From assembly GCA_965153455.1 (NCBI GenBank), contig OZ234495.1, positions 20,890,875-20,954,874 on the forward strand: a stretch of 64,000 nt of DNA, in the 5' to 3' direction. This DNA comes from Sphagnum compactum. Its lineage: Eukaryota; Bryophyta; Sphagnopsida; Sphagnales. Of the stretch, positions 37,737 to 49,046 are shown one piece after another. The translations under genes were made by a program, and so were the position numbers. The notes beneath the pieces are model-generated. The model had not been told where the DNA came from, ran no database searches, and saw only the letters and a program-made list of their open reading frames with translations. Position 1 is the first letter of the stretch. Each line of letters opens with the position of its first letter.

Positions 37737-40700
37737 CTACAACCAAAATATTTTGCAACCATTGAGCCACATTACCTGCAAACACCATTCGTCATAAGTG
37801 TGTTTCCATTCAAGATCATTGACACATCCATGAATGCTCAAAGTGGATGCGTTGTTTGGTTCAAAAACATGAACGTTGTCAAGGTTTTGCAAGGTTCTTT
37901 CATAGTCATCCAGCATGTATTTGATAGGTCCACGACTGTTCAAAATGGATGCATCATTTGGCTCAAGAACATTAGCCTTTTCAAGGTCCTCTAAGGCTCC
38001 TTCATAATCTTTCAACATCCTTTTGACATCTCCACGATTCCTTAAGGTGAATGCATTGTTTGGTTCAAGAACATTAGTCCTGTCAAGGTCCTCCAAGGCT
38101 CCTTGATAGTCATCCAACATGTATTTGACTTTTCCACGATTCGTCAAAGTGTATGCATTGTTTGGTTCAAGAACATCAGCCTTCTCAAGGTCCTCCAAGG
38201 CTCCTTGATAGTCTTTCAACATCCTTTTGACATCTCCACGACTCCTCAAGGTGGATGCATTGTTTGGTTCAAGAGCATCAGCCTTATCAAGGTCGTCCAA
38301 GGCTCCTTGATAATCTTTCAACATCATTTTGCCATCTTCACAATTCCTCAAGGTGGATACATTGTTTGGTTCAAGAGCATCAACCTTATCAAGGTCCTCC
38401 AAGGCTCCTTGATACTCTTTCAACATCATTTTGACATCTCCACGACTCGTCAAGGTGGATGCTTTGTTTGGTTGAAAAACATTAGCCTTGTCAAGGTCCT
38501 CCAAGGGTCCTTGATAGTCTTTCAACATCCTTTTCACATCTCCACGACTCCTCAAGGTCGATGCATTGTTTGGTTGAAGAACATTAGCCTTGTCAAGGTC
38601 CTCCAAAGCTCCTTCATAGTCATCCAACATGTATTTGACATCTCCACGACTTTTCAAAGTGAATGCATTGTTTGGTTGAAGAACATCAACCTTGACAAGG
38701 TCCTCCAAGGCTCCTCGATAGTCATCCAACATGTATTTGACATTTCCACGACTGCTCAAGGCGAATGCATTGTTTGGTTCAAGAACATTAGCCTTGTTAA
38801 GGTCTTCCAAGGCTCCTTGATAGTCATCCAACATGTATTTGACATTTCCACGACTGCTCAAGGCGAATGCATTGTTTGGTTCAAGAACATCAGCCTTGTC
38901 AAGGTCTTCCAAGGCTCCTTGATAGTCATCCAACATGTATTTGACATTTCCACGACTCCCCAACGTGCATGCATTGTTTGGTTCAAGAACATCAGCCTTG
39001 TCAAGGTCCTCCAAGGCTCCTTGATAGTCATCCAACATGTATTTGACATATCCACGACTCCTCAAGGTGGATGCATTGTTTGGTTCAAGAACATTAGCCT
39101 TGTTAAAGTCTTCCAAGGCTCCTTGATAGTTCGTCAACATCCTTTTGGCATCTCCACGACTCCTCAAGGTGGATGCATTGTTCAGTTCAAGAGCATCAGC
39201 CTTCTCAAGGTCCTCCAAGGCTCCTTGATAGTCTTTCAACATCATTTTGACATCTCCACGATTCGTCAAGGTGGATGCATTGTTTGCTTGAAGAACATTA
39301 GCCTTGTCAAGGTCATCCAAGGGTCCTTGATAGTCTTTCAACATCTTTTTGACAACTCCACGACTCCTCAAGGTGAATGCATTGTTTGGTTCAAGAACAT
39401 TAGTGTTATCAAGGTCCTCCAAGGCTCCTTGATACTCTTTCAGCATCCTTTTGACATCTCCACGACTCCCCAAGGTGGATGCATTATTTGGTTCAAGAAC
39501 ATTAGCCTTGTCAAGGTCGTCCAAGGCTCCTTGATATTCTTTCAACATGCTTTTGACATCTCCACGACTCTTCAAGGTGAATGCATTGTTTGGTTCAAGA
39601 ACATCAGTGTTGTCAAGGTCCTCCAAGGCTCCTTGATAATCATCCAACATGTATTTGACATATCCACGACTCCTCAAGGTGGATGCATTGTTTGGTTCAA
39701 GAACATTAGCCTTGTTAAAGTCTTCCAAGGCTCCTTGATAGTCCGTCAACATCCTTTTGGCATCTCCACGACTCCTCAAGGTGGATGCATTGTTCGGTTC
39801 AAGAGCATCAGCCTTCTCAAGGTCCTCCAAGGCTCCTTGATAGTCTTTCAACATCATTTTGACATCTCCACGATTCGTCAAGGTGGATGCATTGTTTGCT
39901 TGAAGAACATTAGCCTTGTCAAGGTCATCCAAGGGTCCTTGATAGTCTTTCAACATCTTTTTGACATCTCCACGACTCTTCAAGGTTGATGCATTGTTTG
40001 GTTCAAAAGCATCAGCCTTGTCAAGGTCCTCCAAGGCTCCTTGATAATCAAATCTTCTCAATAATATGTTGAAATATACTTGAATTGATGTGGAATTATT
40101 TTGTATGGCTTTGTTTTCCTTCAATCTTTCAAAAACTTGCAGAACTTCTTGGATTCTTGGTCTTTGATTTGGGTCTTCCTATGAGAAAGAAATGTCATAA
40201 AATTTAGATGTTTATTATGTAATAGTTATACATTATAATCAAACGAACCATGGCAAAATGCTTGAATAAATGGGACTACATGTTCATGTCTCAATTTGCA
40301 ATGACACAATTTGAACATATATCCTTCAAAAAAAGAATGTTGAAACCAACTTATATATTTATTCAACAACATAATTTTTTTGATTTTTGAAAATATTATA
40401 TTCCTTCAACTATACATATCAATTATGCAAATGGTCTAAAAGAATTCCAAATGAAATTGAATGTACCATTTTCATGTGTGAACCTTCTTAGGAAGTTTAC
40501 ATTCAATGGACAATCTAGTTTAATTTATTTTCAAATTGTTTCAAGTTCTACATCGAATCCATGATTTGGGTTTTTCAAATTTGCTTGATAACAAATTGAA
40601 TTATACACATAAAAGATTTGGCACAAAAATTACCTTGATGCACTGAAGGGAAATTTGCAAAAATGATTTGGCTTCATTGTGGTCAAACCCAATGATTGAA

Positions 40701-43487
40701 TTATTGATTACAACATTGAAAATTTGTTGAAATCCATTTTCTTCCACATGAACCTTTTGTGCCCATTGGATAAATTCGCGAATGTGAACTTCATTTCCAT
40801 CTAAAATGAATGGTGATCCATTCACAAGTTGCATCAACAATACTCCAAAGCTATACACATCACTCTTTGTCGATGCTTGCTTTGAAAGAATTTCTGGTGC
40901 CATATATCCGCATGTTCCTGGTGTAGAAGTTGAAGCTAATTGCATCTGAATTTGAATTTTCCAAAAAAATCAATAATTTCAACAGGTGTCACATGCATTG
41001 AATATACATGTTGAAGTTCATAAAACCCACACCCAAGATCCAATCCAATACCAATAGGAACCCATAATTGTTTTTTAATTTTTTTCCATCACAAAAGTTC
41101 CAAGCCTTGTGTCAGTACTCATGCACACATAAAAAGAAAATTTGTAATATAAAATGTAATTTCATGAATTATTACATTAAATATTTTTCAAAAATTCATT
41201 TTAGATTGTGAATGTTTATCATATTTGTTCCATGACCTATAATAATGCAAATATGAAATTAGCAAGTTGTGCCCAAAAATAGTGTTCAAATTTGCAAGGT
41301 TCACAATCGCACTAAAATATAGTGTGCATGCACATAACCAATAAAAAAAAAAAGGTGGGGTACATACCACATCTTCATCCTTGCCATCTAAAATTTTTGC
41401 CAACCCAAAATCAGCCAATTTTGGGGTGTAATCTTGATCCAAAAGGATATTTTGTGGTTTGATGTCAAGATGGACAATGGTCGGATCACATTTATGCAAG
41501 TGTGCCAATCCTTGAGCAACCCCTATAATGATGCACACTCGTTGGTCCCAATCCAAATGGTTGTCCTCATAAACCCATTTGTCAAGAGATGAATTTGAAA
41601 CGTATTCATACACCAACATATGTTTTAAGCCTTTGATACAATAGCCCAAAAGACGAACCAAATTGATATGTTGAATTGATCCCAAAGTGCGCACTTCAGA
41701 TATAAAAGATTTTTTTGCACCTTCATTATTGGAGTCACTCCATTTTAAAACTTTAATCGCAATCTTAATATCTTTCCAATAACCTTGATACACCTTACCA
41801 AAGCTTCCTTCCCCCAAACTTCCAAACTTCAATTCATTGTATGAAAAAGATTGAATACTTGAATTGAATGGGAACAATTCTATTGCGGATTGGTATTCAT
41901 TTAACATCCATTTCAACCATTTTTGAGTTTGCAATATCAAATGATCATTTGGTTGAAGATGATGAACCTTATCTATGGTCTCCAAGGCTCCTTTATAGTC
42001 ATCCAACTTATATTTGACATCTCCACGAATCGTCAAAGTGAATGCATTGTTTGGTTCAAGAACATCAGCCATGTCAAGGTCCTCCAAGGCTCCTTGATAG
42101 TCATCCAACATCCTTTTGACATCTCCACGACTCCTCAAGGTGAATGCATTGTTTGGTTCAAGAACATCAGCCTCGTCAAAGTCTTCCAAGGCTCCTTGAT
42201 AGTCATCCAACATCCTTTTGACATCTCCACGACTCCTCAAGGTGAATGCATTGTTTGGTTCAAGAACATTAGCCTTGTCAAGGTCCTCCAAGGCTCCTTG
42301 ATAGTCTTTCAACATCCTTTTGACATCTCCACGACTCCTCAAGGTGAATGCATTGTTTGGTTCAAGAACATTAGTGTTATCAAGGTCCTCCAAGGCTCCT
42401 TGATACTCTTTCAGCATCCTTTTGACATCTCCACGACTCCCCAAGGTGGGTGCATTATTTGGTTCAAGAACATTAGCCTTGTCGAGGTCGTCCAAGGCTC
42501 CTTGATATTCTTTCAACATGCTTTTGACATCTCCACGACTCTTCAAGGTGAATGCATTGTTTGGTTCAAGAATATCAGTGTTGTCAAGGTCCTCCAAGGC
42601 TCCTTGATAATCATCCAACATGTATTTGACATATCCACGACTCCTCAAGGTTGCTGCATTGTTTGGTTCAAGAACATCAGCGTTGTTAAGGTCTTCCAAG
42701 GCTCCTTGATAGTCATTCAACATGTATTTGACATCTCCACGACTCCCCAAGGTGGATGCATTGTTTGGTTCAAGAGCATCAGCCTTGTCAAGGTCCTCCA
42801 AGGCTCCTTGATATTCTTTCAGCATGTTTTTGACATCTCCACGAGTCTTCAAGGTGGATGCATTATTTGGTTCAAGAACATCTGCCTTGTTAAGGTCTTC
42901 CAAGGCTCCTTTATAGTCATTCAACATGTATTTGACATTTCCACGACTCCCCAAGGTGGATGCATTGTTTGGTTCAAGAGCATCAGCCTTGTCAAGGTCC
43001 TCCAAGGCTCCTTGATATTCTTTCAGCATGTTTTTGACATCTCCACGACTCCTCAAGGTGGATGCATTGTTTGGTTCAAGAACATCAGCCTTGTCAAGGT
43101 CCTTCAAGGCTCCTTGATACTCTTTCAGCATGTTTTTGACATCTCCATGACTCTTCAAGGTGGATGCATTATTTGGTTCAAAAACATTAGCCTTTTCAAG
43201 GTCCTCCAAGGCTCGTTGATACTCTTTCAACATGTTTTTGACATTTCCATGACTGTTCAAGGTGGATGCATTGCTGGTTCAAGAGCATCAGCCTTATCAA
43301 GGTCCCTCAAGGCTCCTTGATAGTCTTTCAACATCCTTTTGACATCTACACAACTCGTCAAGGTGGATGCATTGTTTGGTTCAAGAACATCAACATTGTC
43401 AAGGTCCTCCAATGCTCTTTGATAATATTTCAACATCCTTTTAACAACATGATGCACTTTTGGTTTATTAAACATAAATTTTGTCAT
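37737..43487 (-). CDS. TPR-array / non-RD protein kinase / TPR-array protein
   Basis: Minus-strand exons: a frameshifted 5' part (43487 to about 43270), 43260-41368, 40945-40634, and 40178-37776 (or on to the stop at 37737). All introns are GT-AG in phase 0. The N-terminal array has 13 full 34-residue TPR units (consensus DYQGALEDLDKADVLEPNNA) plus about 2 upstream units beyond a one-base deletion near 43273. The kinase follows: GEGSFGKVYQG (about 41790-41818), AIKVLK lysine, HLDIKPQNILLD catalytic loop (about 41450-41475), DFGLAK (about 41401-41418), GYMAPE (about 40900), and C-lobe end EDPNQRPRIQEVLQ (40178). It is of RLK/Pelle type, lacks a signal peptide and membrane helix, and is non-RD (Leu before the catalytic Asp). 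A second array of 22 TPR units starts directly after the kinase. TPRs bind proteins, so a cytosolic scaffolded kinase is inferred. The true 5' end is unknown and upstream units (to about 43630) are decayed. Confidence 0.8.
37790..40075 (-). repeat. 102-bp coding tandem repeat, C-terminal array (22 units)
   Basis: Each unit is 102 bases (34 codons), so indels of whole units keep the frame. Units 2-4 and 8-10 (plus-strand 39676-39980 and 39063-39365) are nearly identical over about 300 bases at an offset of 612 bases, exactly six units, indicating a recent six-unit duplication by unequal exchange. The last unit, nearest 37790, is the most diverged. Confidence 0.9.
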
Positions 43488-43630
43488 AATCCATGAAGGC
43501 TCATTAATAATCCTTCAACATTTTTTTGAGATTTTCACAAGTGTTATTTAAATGAATTCATTGTTTAGTTCGTGAACACTAACGTTGTGAAGGTCTTCCA
43601 TGGCTTCTTCATAAGGTTTCCATTTGTCAA
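41905..43630 (-). repeat. 102-bp coding tandem repeat, N-terminal array
   Basis: Thirteen well-kept units lie between 43260 and 41905, and a further two upstream are in another frame because TTTGG became CTGG near 43273. Traces of older units (lists of 'gttcgtgaacactaacgttg', 'aaggtcttccatggc') continue to about 43630. The block 42345-42650 is almost the same as 39370-39680 in the other array. Confidence 0.85.
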
Positions 43631-44880
43631 CAACATGAAATAATAGAAATAGCCTATGTCACTTTGTACTTTCATACATATTTGAAATGTAATTGTCACT
43701 TGCACAATGAGTGGCATACATAATTTTTATCATTGATGATTATTCCACTTGCTTTAAAGAATGTGGTTTGCTAGAATAAACAATTTATTACATTATGTTC
43801 ATTCAATAAACGTAGGTAAATGGTGTGCATCCTAATCAATGTTTTTTTTCAATTTCTTGATTGAACTAGGGTGGCAAACATCCCTAGGTAAATTTTGATT
43901 TAACTAGCGGCATTATTTCAAAAAATTCTTCAAATTGTAACCAATAGGCATAAATGTAATAACAACTTCTTGAATTTAAAAAAAAAACACTTTTAGTCAA
44001 ACTATTTCCAAAAAAAGTAATTTGCAACAAAATAATCCATATGTAAAAAAATGTGCTGCATTTTGTTGATTTTTTGTCAAAAAAATTGATTTATCATAAT
44101 TTTGTATCATGTATTACCACTAAAATCTCTCTTCCTATTCCCTATCAAGCATTTTAATGTTTATAAAATTGATTTGGTCTAAACATAAATCGATAAATGA
44201 TAAATTACAAAGAGCAAATTGTTGAATAATTTAAAACATACATTAATCTAGTTAGTTTCTCATGTTGATCTTTCATTTCAATGTGCTTTGAATGACAAAC
44301 TTGATCATTGCCAAAAATATTGGAGCACAACTCCATCACATGCATAATTACATGCACATGCACAAACCTTGTCCAACATTATTGTTGCTTTAGTCCATTT
44401 ATTGAATGGAATTCTTTCTTTGGCAAACATTATTATTGTAGTACTCTATATATGCAAAATTAATGACTTTCAATCATTGCAAAACTACTTGGAATAGCTA
44501 GATGATGCGAGTCCCACTTTTGTTCAAATTAAACTCTCTAGTATAACCCCATGTGAAACTTAGGAATATCATGTTCATGTTTTAATTACTCACTACTTGA
44601 TCTTTGAAACAAATTCCATTCATCACAACCTTCATACCTTTGAATAAGAACACACACTTATTTTTTATGTTGCAAAACATATTGAGTTCAAAATGATAAA
44701 TGTTTGTGTGTGAAGGACATACCTACAAGTTTTGGGAAATTGCAAAAGATGTGACACTTGAATGACCTTGATAGTTTTTGTTGTCCTTTCGTGTTGGTTG
44801 CTAGCCAAACAAAATGCATGTGATCACTGCGGCAATTATGAAAAGCACCAAATTAACCCACCTTAATAGAAAATAAGAGT
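43631..44880. other. Upstream flank of the TPR-kinase gene
   Basis: AT-rich sequence with no clear promoter motif or extra exon on the minus strand. The 5' end of the kinase gene is probably here, but I cannot place it. Confidence 0.4.
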
Positions 44881-44890
44881 AGATGAGCCT

Positions 44891-45274
44891 TTGTGTAAAT
44901 TTGAATCATTATACAATCGTTATTCTAGGTCGAATATTCATGACACTACTAATGCTTTCAAAGACATGGAACCTAAGTTTTGGCGTTTGAGACATACTAG
45001 GTTTCACATAAAAGACATGATGATATGTGAGATGAATTGCATGTGGCAATTGAATGATGAATACTCTTGTTGTTGCATTGAGCCACAAAACCCAATACAC
45101 ATATGTGAGGAGATTGACGGCAATAGAAGCTCTGCAACAAGCCCAACAAGGGAACTGACCTCGATAAAAATTTGTAGCAAGCTCTTGGATGCAAATCTGA
45201 GCCAAAGTAGAATTAGTCCATTGGATTCCTTGCATTTATGCCAGAACGATGAACAACTTGGAAGGTGGTCATGA
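44891..45274 (+). other. Open frame of 127 codons, function unknown
   Basis: A plus-strand frame with balanced composition (RYSRSNIHDTTNAFKDMEPK, then Cys-rich MICEMNCMW and CCCIEPQNPIHICEE). Frames of about 107 codons are open on the opposite strand, so openness alone is weak evidence. No domain, splice structure or leader features are evident. It may be a short gene, an exon, or chance. Confidence 0.2.
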
Positions 45275-45495
45275 TTAAAGGTTGAGAGAAACGATCCACG
45301 CGGTACTTCTAGGATGGTGCATAGCATGTGCCATAATTGTGGGCGGTTAAAGTTTTCGGTGTTACCCGCTCAGAACTTTTCTAGGGGAAATATTATTGCG
45401 CCTGGATGCTTTGTTGACTTTTCTCTTGTCATGTTGTGCTTTCACATCGCTCAAGATTGGAAGTCTTGAATAAAGTAATGCAATCCCCGCATAAG

Positions 45496-45865
45496 TACGT
45501 CGGCCACAGTAAACCAGCACCCACCAGTGCACCATCCACTGGATGCCCGTTATGAGTCAGTTGTGGATGACCCTCAACTGAGTTACTACCTGGTCTCATC
45601 TTGGTAACCCATTCAATAAGAAGTAGGTTTAACCTATAGTCAGGTAGGTTAAAGAATAGCGGACTGCTTTGTAAGTAGATAGATGATACATAGTAGGTAG
45701 GGGCTGTTTTTACTACCTACCTAGTTGGCAGGTAGTTAATAAAGCAAGTGAGCTAACCACCATGGTTAGCTAGGGAACTGGAACCCAACAGAAAACTGTT
45801 TCCTCATCACATATCATCCATTCTTAATGGTACGCTGGTGGGTGCTGGTTCACAGTGGCCACGTA
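45496..45865. mobile_element. Complete MITE, 370 bp, about 38-bp terminal inverted repeats
   Basis: The left end (TACGTCGGCCACAGTAAACC then AGCACCCACCAGTGCACCAT) is mirrored at the right (ATGGTACGCTGGTGGGTGCT then GGTTCACAGTGGCCACGTA), and flanking TA fits a Tc1/mariner-type (Stowaway-like) TA target. The interior holds a second inverted motif pair ('aggtaggtt' and 'ctacctacct'). It encodes nothing. Other family members lie at 17755-18137, 25503-25800 and about 55553-55850. Confidence 0.8.
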
Positions 45866-46261
45866 CTAAACCTGTAACTTCCTGTGACCACTGATTTTTT
45901 AGGCTTTCAGATATTGGAGGGCAGTGGTCATTGGATTGCGCCAACCATGTGTCAGCAAAGAAAGGTGAGGCCAGTTAGCAGTCCTTAGTCAGAACCAGGG
46001 ATTTATTTCAAATTCCTCAGGTAGGTATATTGGCGAGGATCCCCAGCTTTAATTCGCATTAAATGGGACTGTCCTAGGCGGACATTAGAGTTTTTTCTGA
46101 ATCCTGCATAAATCTAGGCGAGCTACACGAACTCACTGTCTAAATCTGGCGATTTTGTTTTTTGATCTAAGAAATATGGCGAATTTTTTGAATTTTTTTA
46201 AAAAAGAAGGTCGAACTGGGCTTTTTTTTTTTTATCAGCCAGTTTGCGAATTTTTCTGAGA

Positions 46262-48170
46262 TGCGAACATCGACTCCTGCCATATTTGCCAAGCCCTCAG
46301 ACAACATAATTCTCTCTCGACCTTCCTTTCCAAATTTCCCTACACATAATGCCACCATTTTTCCAAGACGATGCCTTGAAGGATGAATTTTTTAGAAGTT
46401 CTGATGGTTACAACTATTTTCCGGGTGACCCTGCATAAGCTTATGCGATTTGGTAGTGTAAATTTTTTGAAGGCTTTCATCAATGTAAATAAACTCAAAA
46501 TGTCAGTCTTGGAATTTTTTTATACTCCGAATTTATTATTCGCCAGACCAGGATTTTGTGTAGGGTAAGAAGGGCTGAAGTTAAGGCCATACGCTAGGAT
46601 GGTATCGGTAAGCATCAAAGTCAAAAAGCCTGAAATATTGGTGGGTCAGTTGACTGTGGAAATTGTAACCCCTTCGCAGTCTTAATGTATTTGCAAGCCA
46701 CCTTTAAAAAAAGAGAGAAAACCCTTGCAAGGAATAATAATATGTATAGTTTTATGCTTGCTTGTATCTTCCAAGCACCTCAAAACTTACATAATTTGAT
46801 GTGTATTTTTGTCCTTCTGAGCCTATAAGCATTTTTATACTCAATCTCATCTCAAAAATATTTTGTAAATTTTTTTTCTTTACATAAAAAATATATAAGG
46901 TCTATAAGAACACGGCACCAATTCATAGTTTCCTAGTCAGAGTGCAACAAATGGTGTGGGTTTTGAGTGGTCATCGAGAAACTTACTTCCTTAGCTCTCA
47001 TGTGAAAATTGATATATTCAATTTTTCCTTGAAACTTCACAGCATGACTAACAATGGCTCTATCCTTTCCGGGCAGGTTCAAACAAAATAATGTGCGATG
47101 ATGAAATCCTGTAACTTAGTTAGCTAAATTGAATGCAAACTGAATTTGATAAATATTTAGACCACCAGCCTGAACTGTTTTTTTTGTGACGAAAATTCAC
47201 CACTGGGTGACAGAGAAAAAGGGGCGGGCTGCAACTCGTGCAAATGAATTTGGGGGGGGGGGGGGGGGGGGGGGGGATGGCCCAAAGTTGCAATATTTGG
47301 AGGAAAAGCAATTGAAATCCCTAATTTTAACACAGGTTCTAGTATGTCACCAAAGTAGTGAGGTTCCAAAAAACTTCTACTTTTGTCTCTCACCACCTGT
47401 AACCAACTTCGGGTAAGTCCTCTTGTGGATGATCAAGGGTACACTTACCCCCACAAAATTGAAAAAATAATTTAAAAAAAAAACCTCTTAGTCAGGAGTA
47501 TACCCTAGGACCTTGGCCAGTTCAACACTAATTATATTATTTTCAGAATTTTTGAAATTTTCAAAAATAATTTCTTCCAAATCAAAAAATATTGTGAAAG
47601 ATAATAATGAATATTTAGGAATATTCCATTTGTTGAATGAATTTCTTAAAATTAATTAATTATTTGACAGACATCTGTTGAAATGGCCCAAGGTACTACG
47701 GTAACAACGTCTTCAATTGTCAATCACAATTTGGTACCAGTTCAAGGCAAAATTTTAACCCCAAATCCCACAGAGATGGAAAGAAAGTCTCTTCCCTGGA
47801 GACAGTTAGCAAATCATCAAACTTTATTACAAATTGGTTCCAGTTCAAGCCAAAATTTTATCCTCAAATCATACACAGATAAACATAGACCACCAAAGGA
47901 CAAACAAAGAAAACTATTGCAAGTGCCAACCCGACTTGATTGTTATTGGTGCTGGACTTGATAGAATAAGTCTCCTATTCAAAACAATGGAGGAAAAACT
48001 CAATGCCACATTTTCTTCAGATACTTCTTTCCACTTGCCACTGTACTCCCTCCATAATGGATCTTTATGCAAACTGAAAAATGCAGTTCTACTTAACAAC
48101 CAGACCCAATATTTGCATTTGTATCTGGACGGTTCTTACAAAACACAATGTTCCTTGTAATTTACAATGC
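46262..48170 (+). mobile_element. Unclassified repeat family, direct copy A
   Basis: Landmarks in order: ACTCCTGCCATATTTGCCAA (46273), CCTTGAAGGATGAATTTTTT (46375), CTAGGATGGTATCGGTAAGC (46593), a 'taaccccttcgcagtctta' block (46668), 'cactgggtgacagag' (47202), and ATGGCCCAAGGTACTACGGT (47682). The same order recurs in copies B and C. No transposase, reverse transcriptase or long frame is seen, so it is non-autonomous or decayed. A run of 25 G (47252-47276) replaces a short G-run present in the other copies. Confidence 0.7.
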
Positions 48171-48289
48171 ACACTTTACATAAGTCATATGGTGTCTCTA
48201 GGACTGCAAATTTCAAATTATGTTAGATAACAAGTAGCAATTACCAAGTAGCAATTACTTATCATGATTGTTATAAATATTTTAAATCC

Positions 48290-48705
48290 CTTTCCTTTCT
48301 TTCAAGCAAAAATAGAAATGTTTCAAATGAAAAATGGAGAAACTCCATGATTGGCTTTATCAAGATTGTTATAAATATTTGAAAATCCTTTATATATATT
48401 AAAGCAGAAATCAAAATATTTCAAACAAAAAATGAAAATTTTCAATGATAAGCTTTATCATGATTGTTATGAACATTTGAAAATCTTGCATCCAATTCTT
48501 CAAGCAGAAATATAAGTAGTTCAAATAAAAAATGGAAAAAGTCTCCATGATAAGCTTTATCACAATTGTTAGAAATATTGAAAATCCCATTCTTATTTTT
48601 CAGCAGAAATAAAAGTATTTTCAAATAAAAAATGAAAAAAATTCATGATCATAGTTGTTATAAATATTTTCAGTTCCCTTTTATATTTTTCAAGCAGAAA
48701 TTAAG
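48290..48705. repeat. Tandem repeat of about 85-90 bp, 4-5 copies
   Basis: The unit is 'caagcagaaataaaagtatttcaaa' plus 'aaaatggaaaaa', 'catgataagctttatcatga' and 'ttgttataaatatttgaaaat'. It is AT-rich, contains the palindrome ATGATAAGCTTTATCAT, and sits between repeat-family copies A and B. Confidence 0.75.
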
Positions 48706-48930
48706 GTGGCTTGCAATTACATTAAGACTGACAAGGGGTTACAATTTCCGCACTGAACTGACACCAATTTTTCAGGTGGCTTGCAAATACATTAAGACTG
48801 ACAAGGGGTTACAATTTCCACACTGAAGTTTGAACTGACCCACCAATTTTTCAGGTGGCTTGCAAATACATTAAGACTGACAAGGGGTTACAATTTCCAC
48901 ACTGAACTCACCCACCAATTTTTCAGGCTT
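48705..48930 (-). repeat. Tandem triplication of a repeat-family fragment
   Basis: Three tandem units of about 65-72 bases, each 'aggtggcttgcaa(t/a)tacattaa', GACTGACAAGGGGTTACAAT and 'tgacccaccaatttttc'. This is the reverse complement of the segment at 46640-46700 in copy A, so a piece of the family was inverted and tandemly amplified. Confidence 0.75.
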
Positions 48931-49046
48931 TTTGACTTTGATGCTTACCGATACCATCCTAGTGCATGGCCTTGTCCTCAGGCTTAATGGTCTATGACAT
49001 GAATGAACACTGCATGTATTGCTTCTAGTGAAAATAAACCAAGATA

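Noticed and set aside
38103-39989. Open frame of 628 codons on the plus strand opposite the C-terminal TPR array
   Set aside because: It is the antisense of a 102-base (34-codon) repeat; a frame free of stops in one unit stays open in all. The sense strand has the TPR consensus and joins to a kinase, so this is a shadow.
41923-43320. Open frame of 465 codons on the plus strand opposite the N-terminal TPR array
   Set aside because: Same cause: a repeat-driven antisense frame with a monotonous FKNISLVKVLQGSLIVFQH-type product and no domain.
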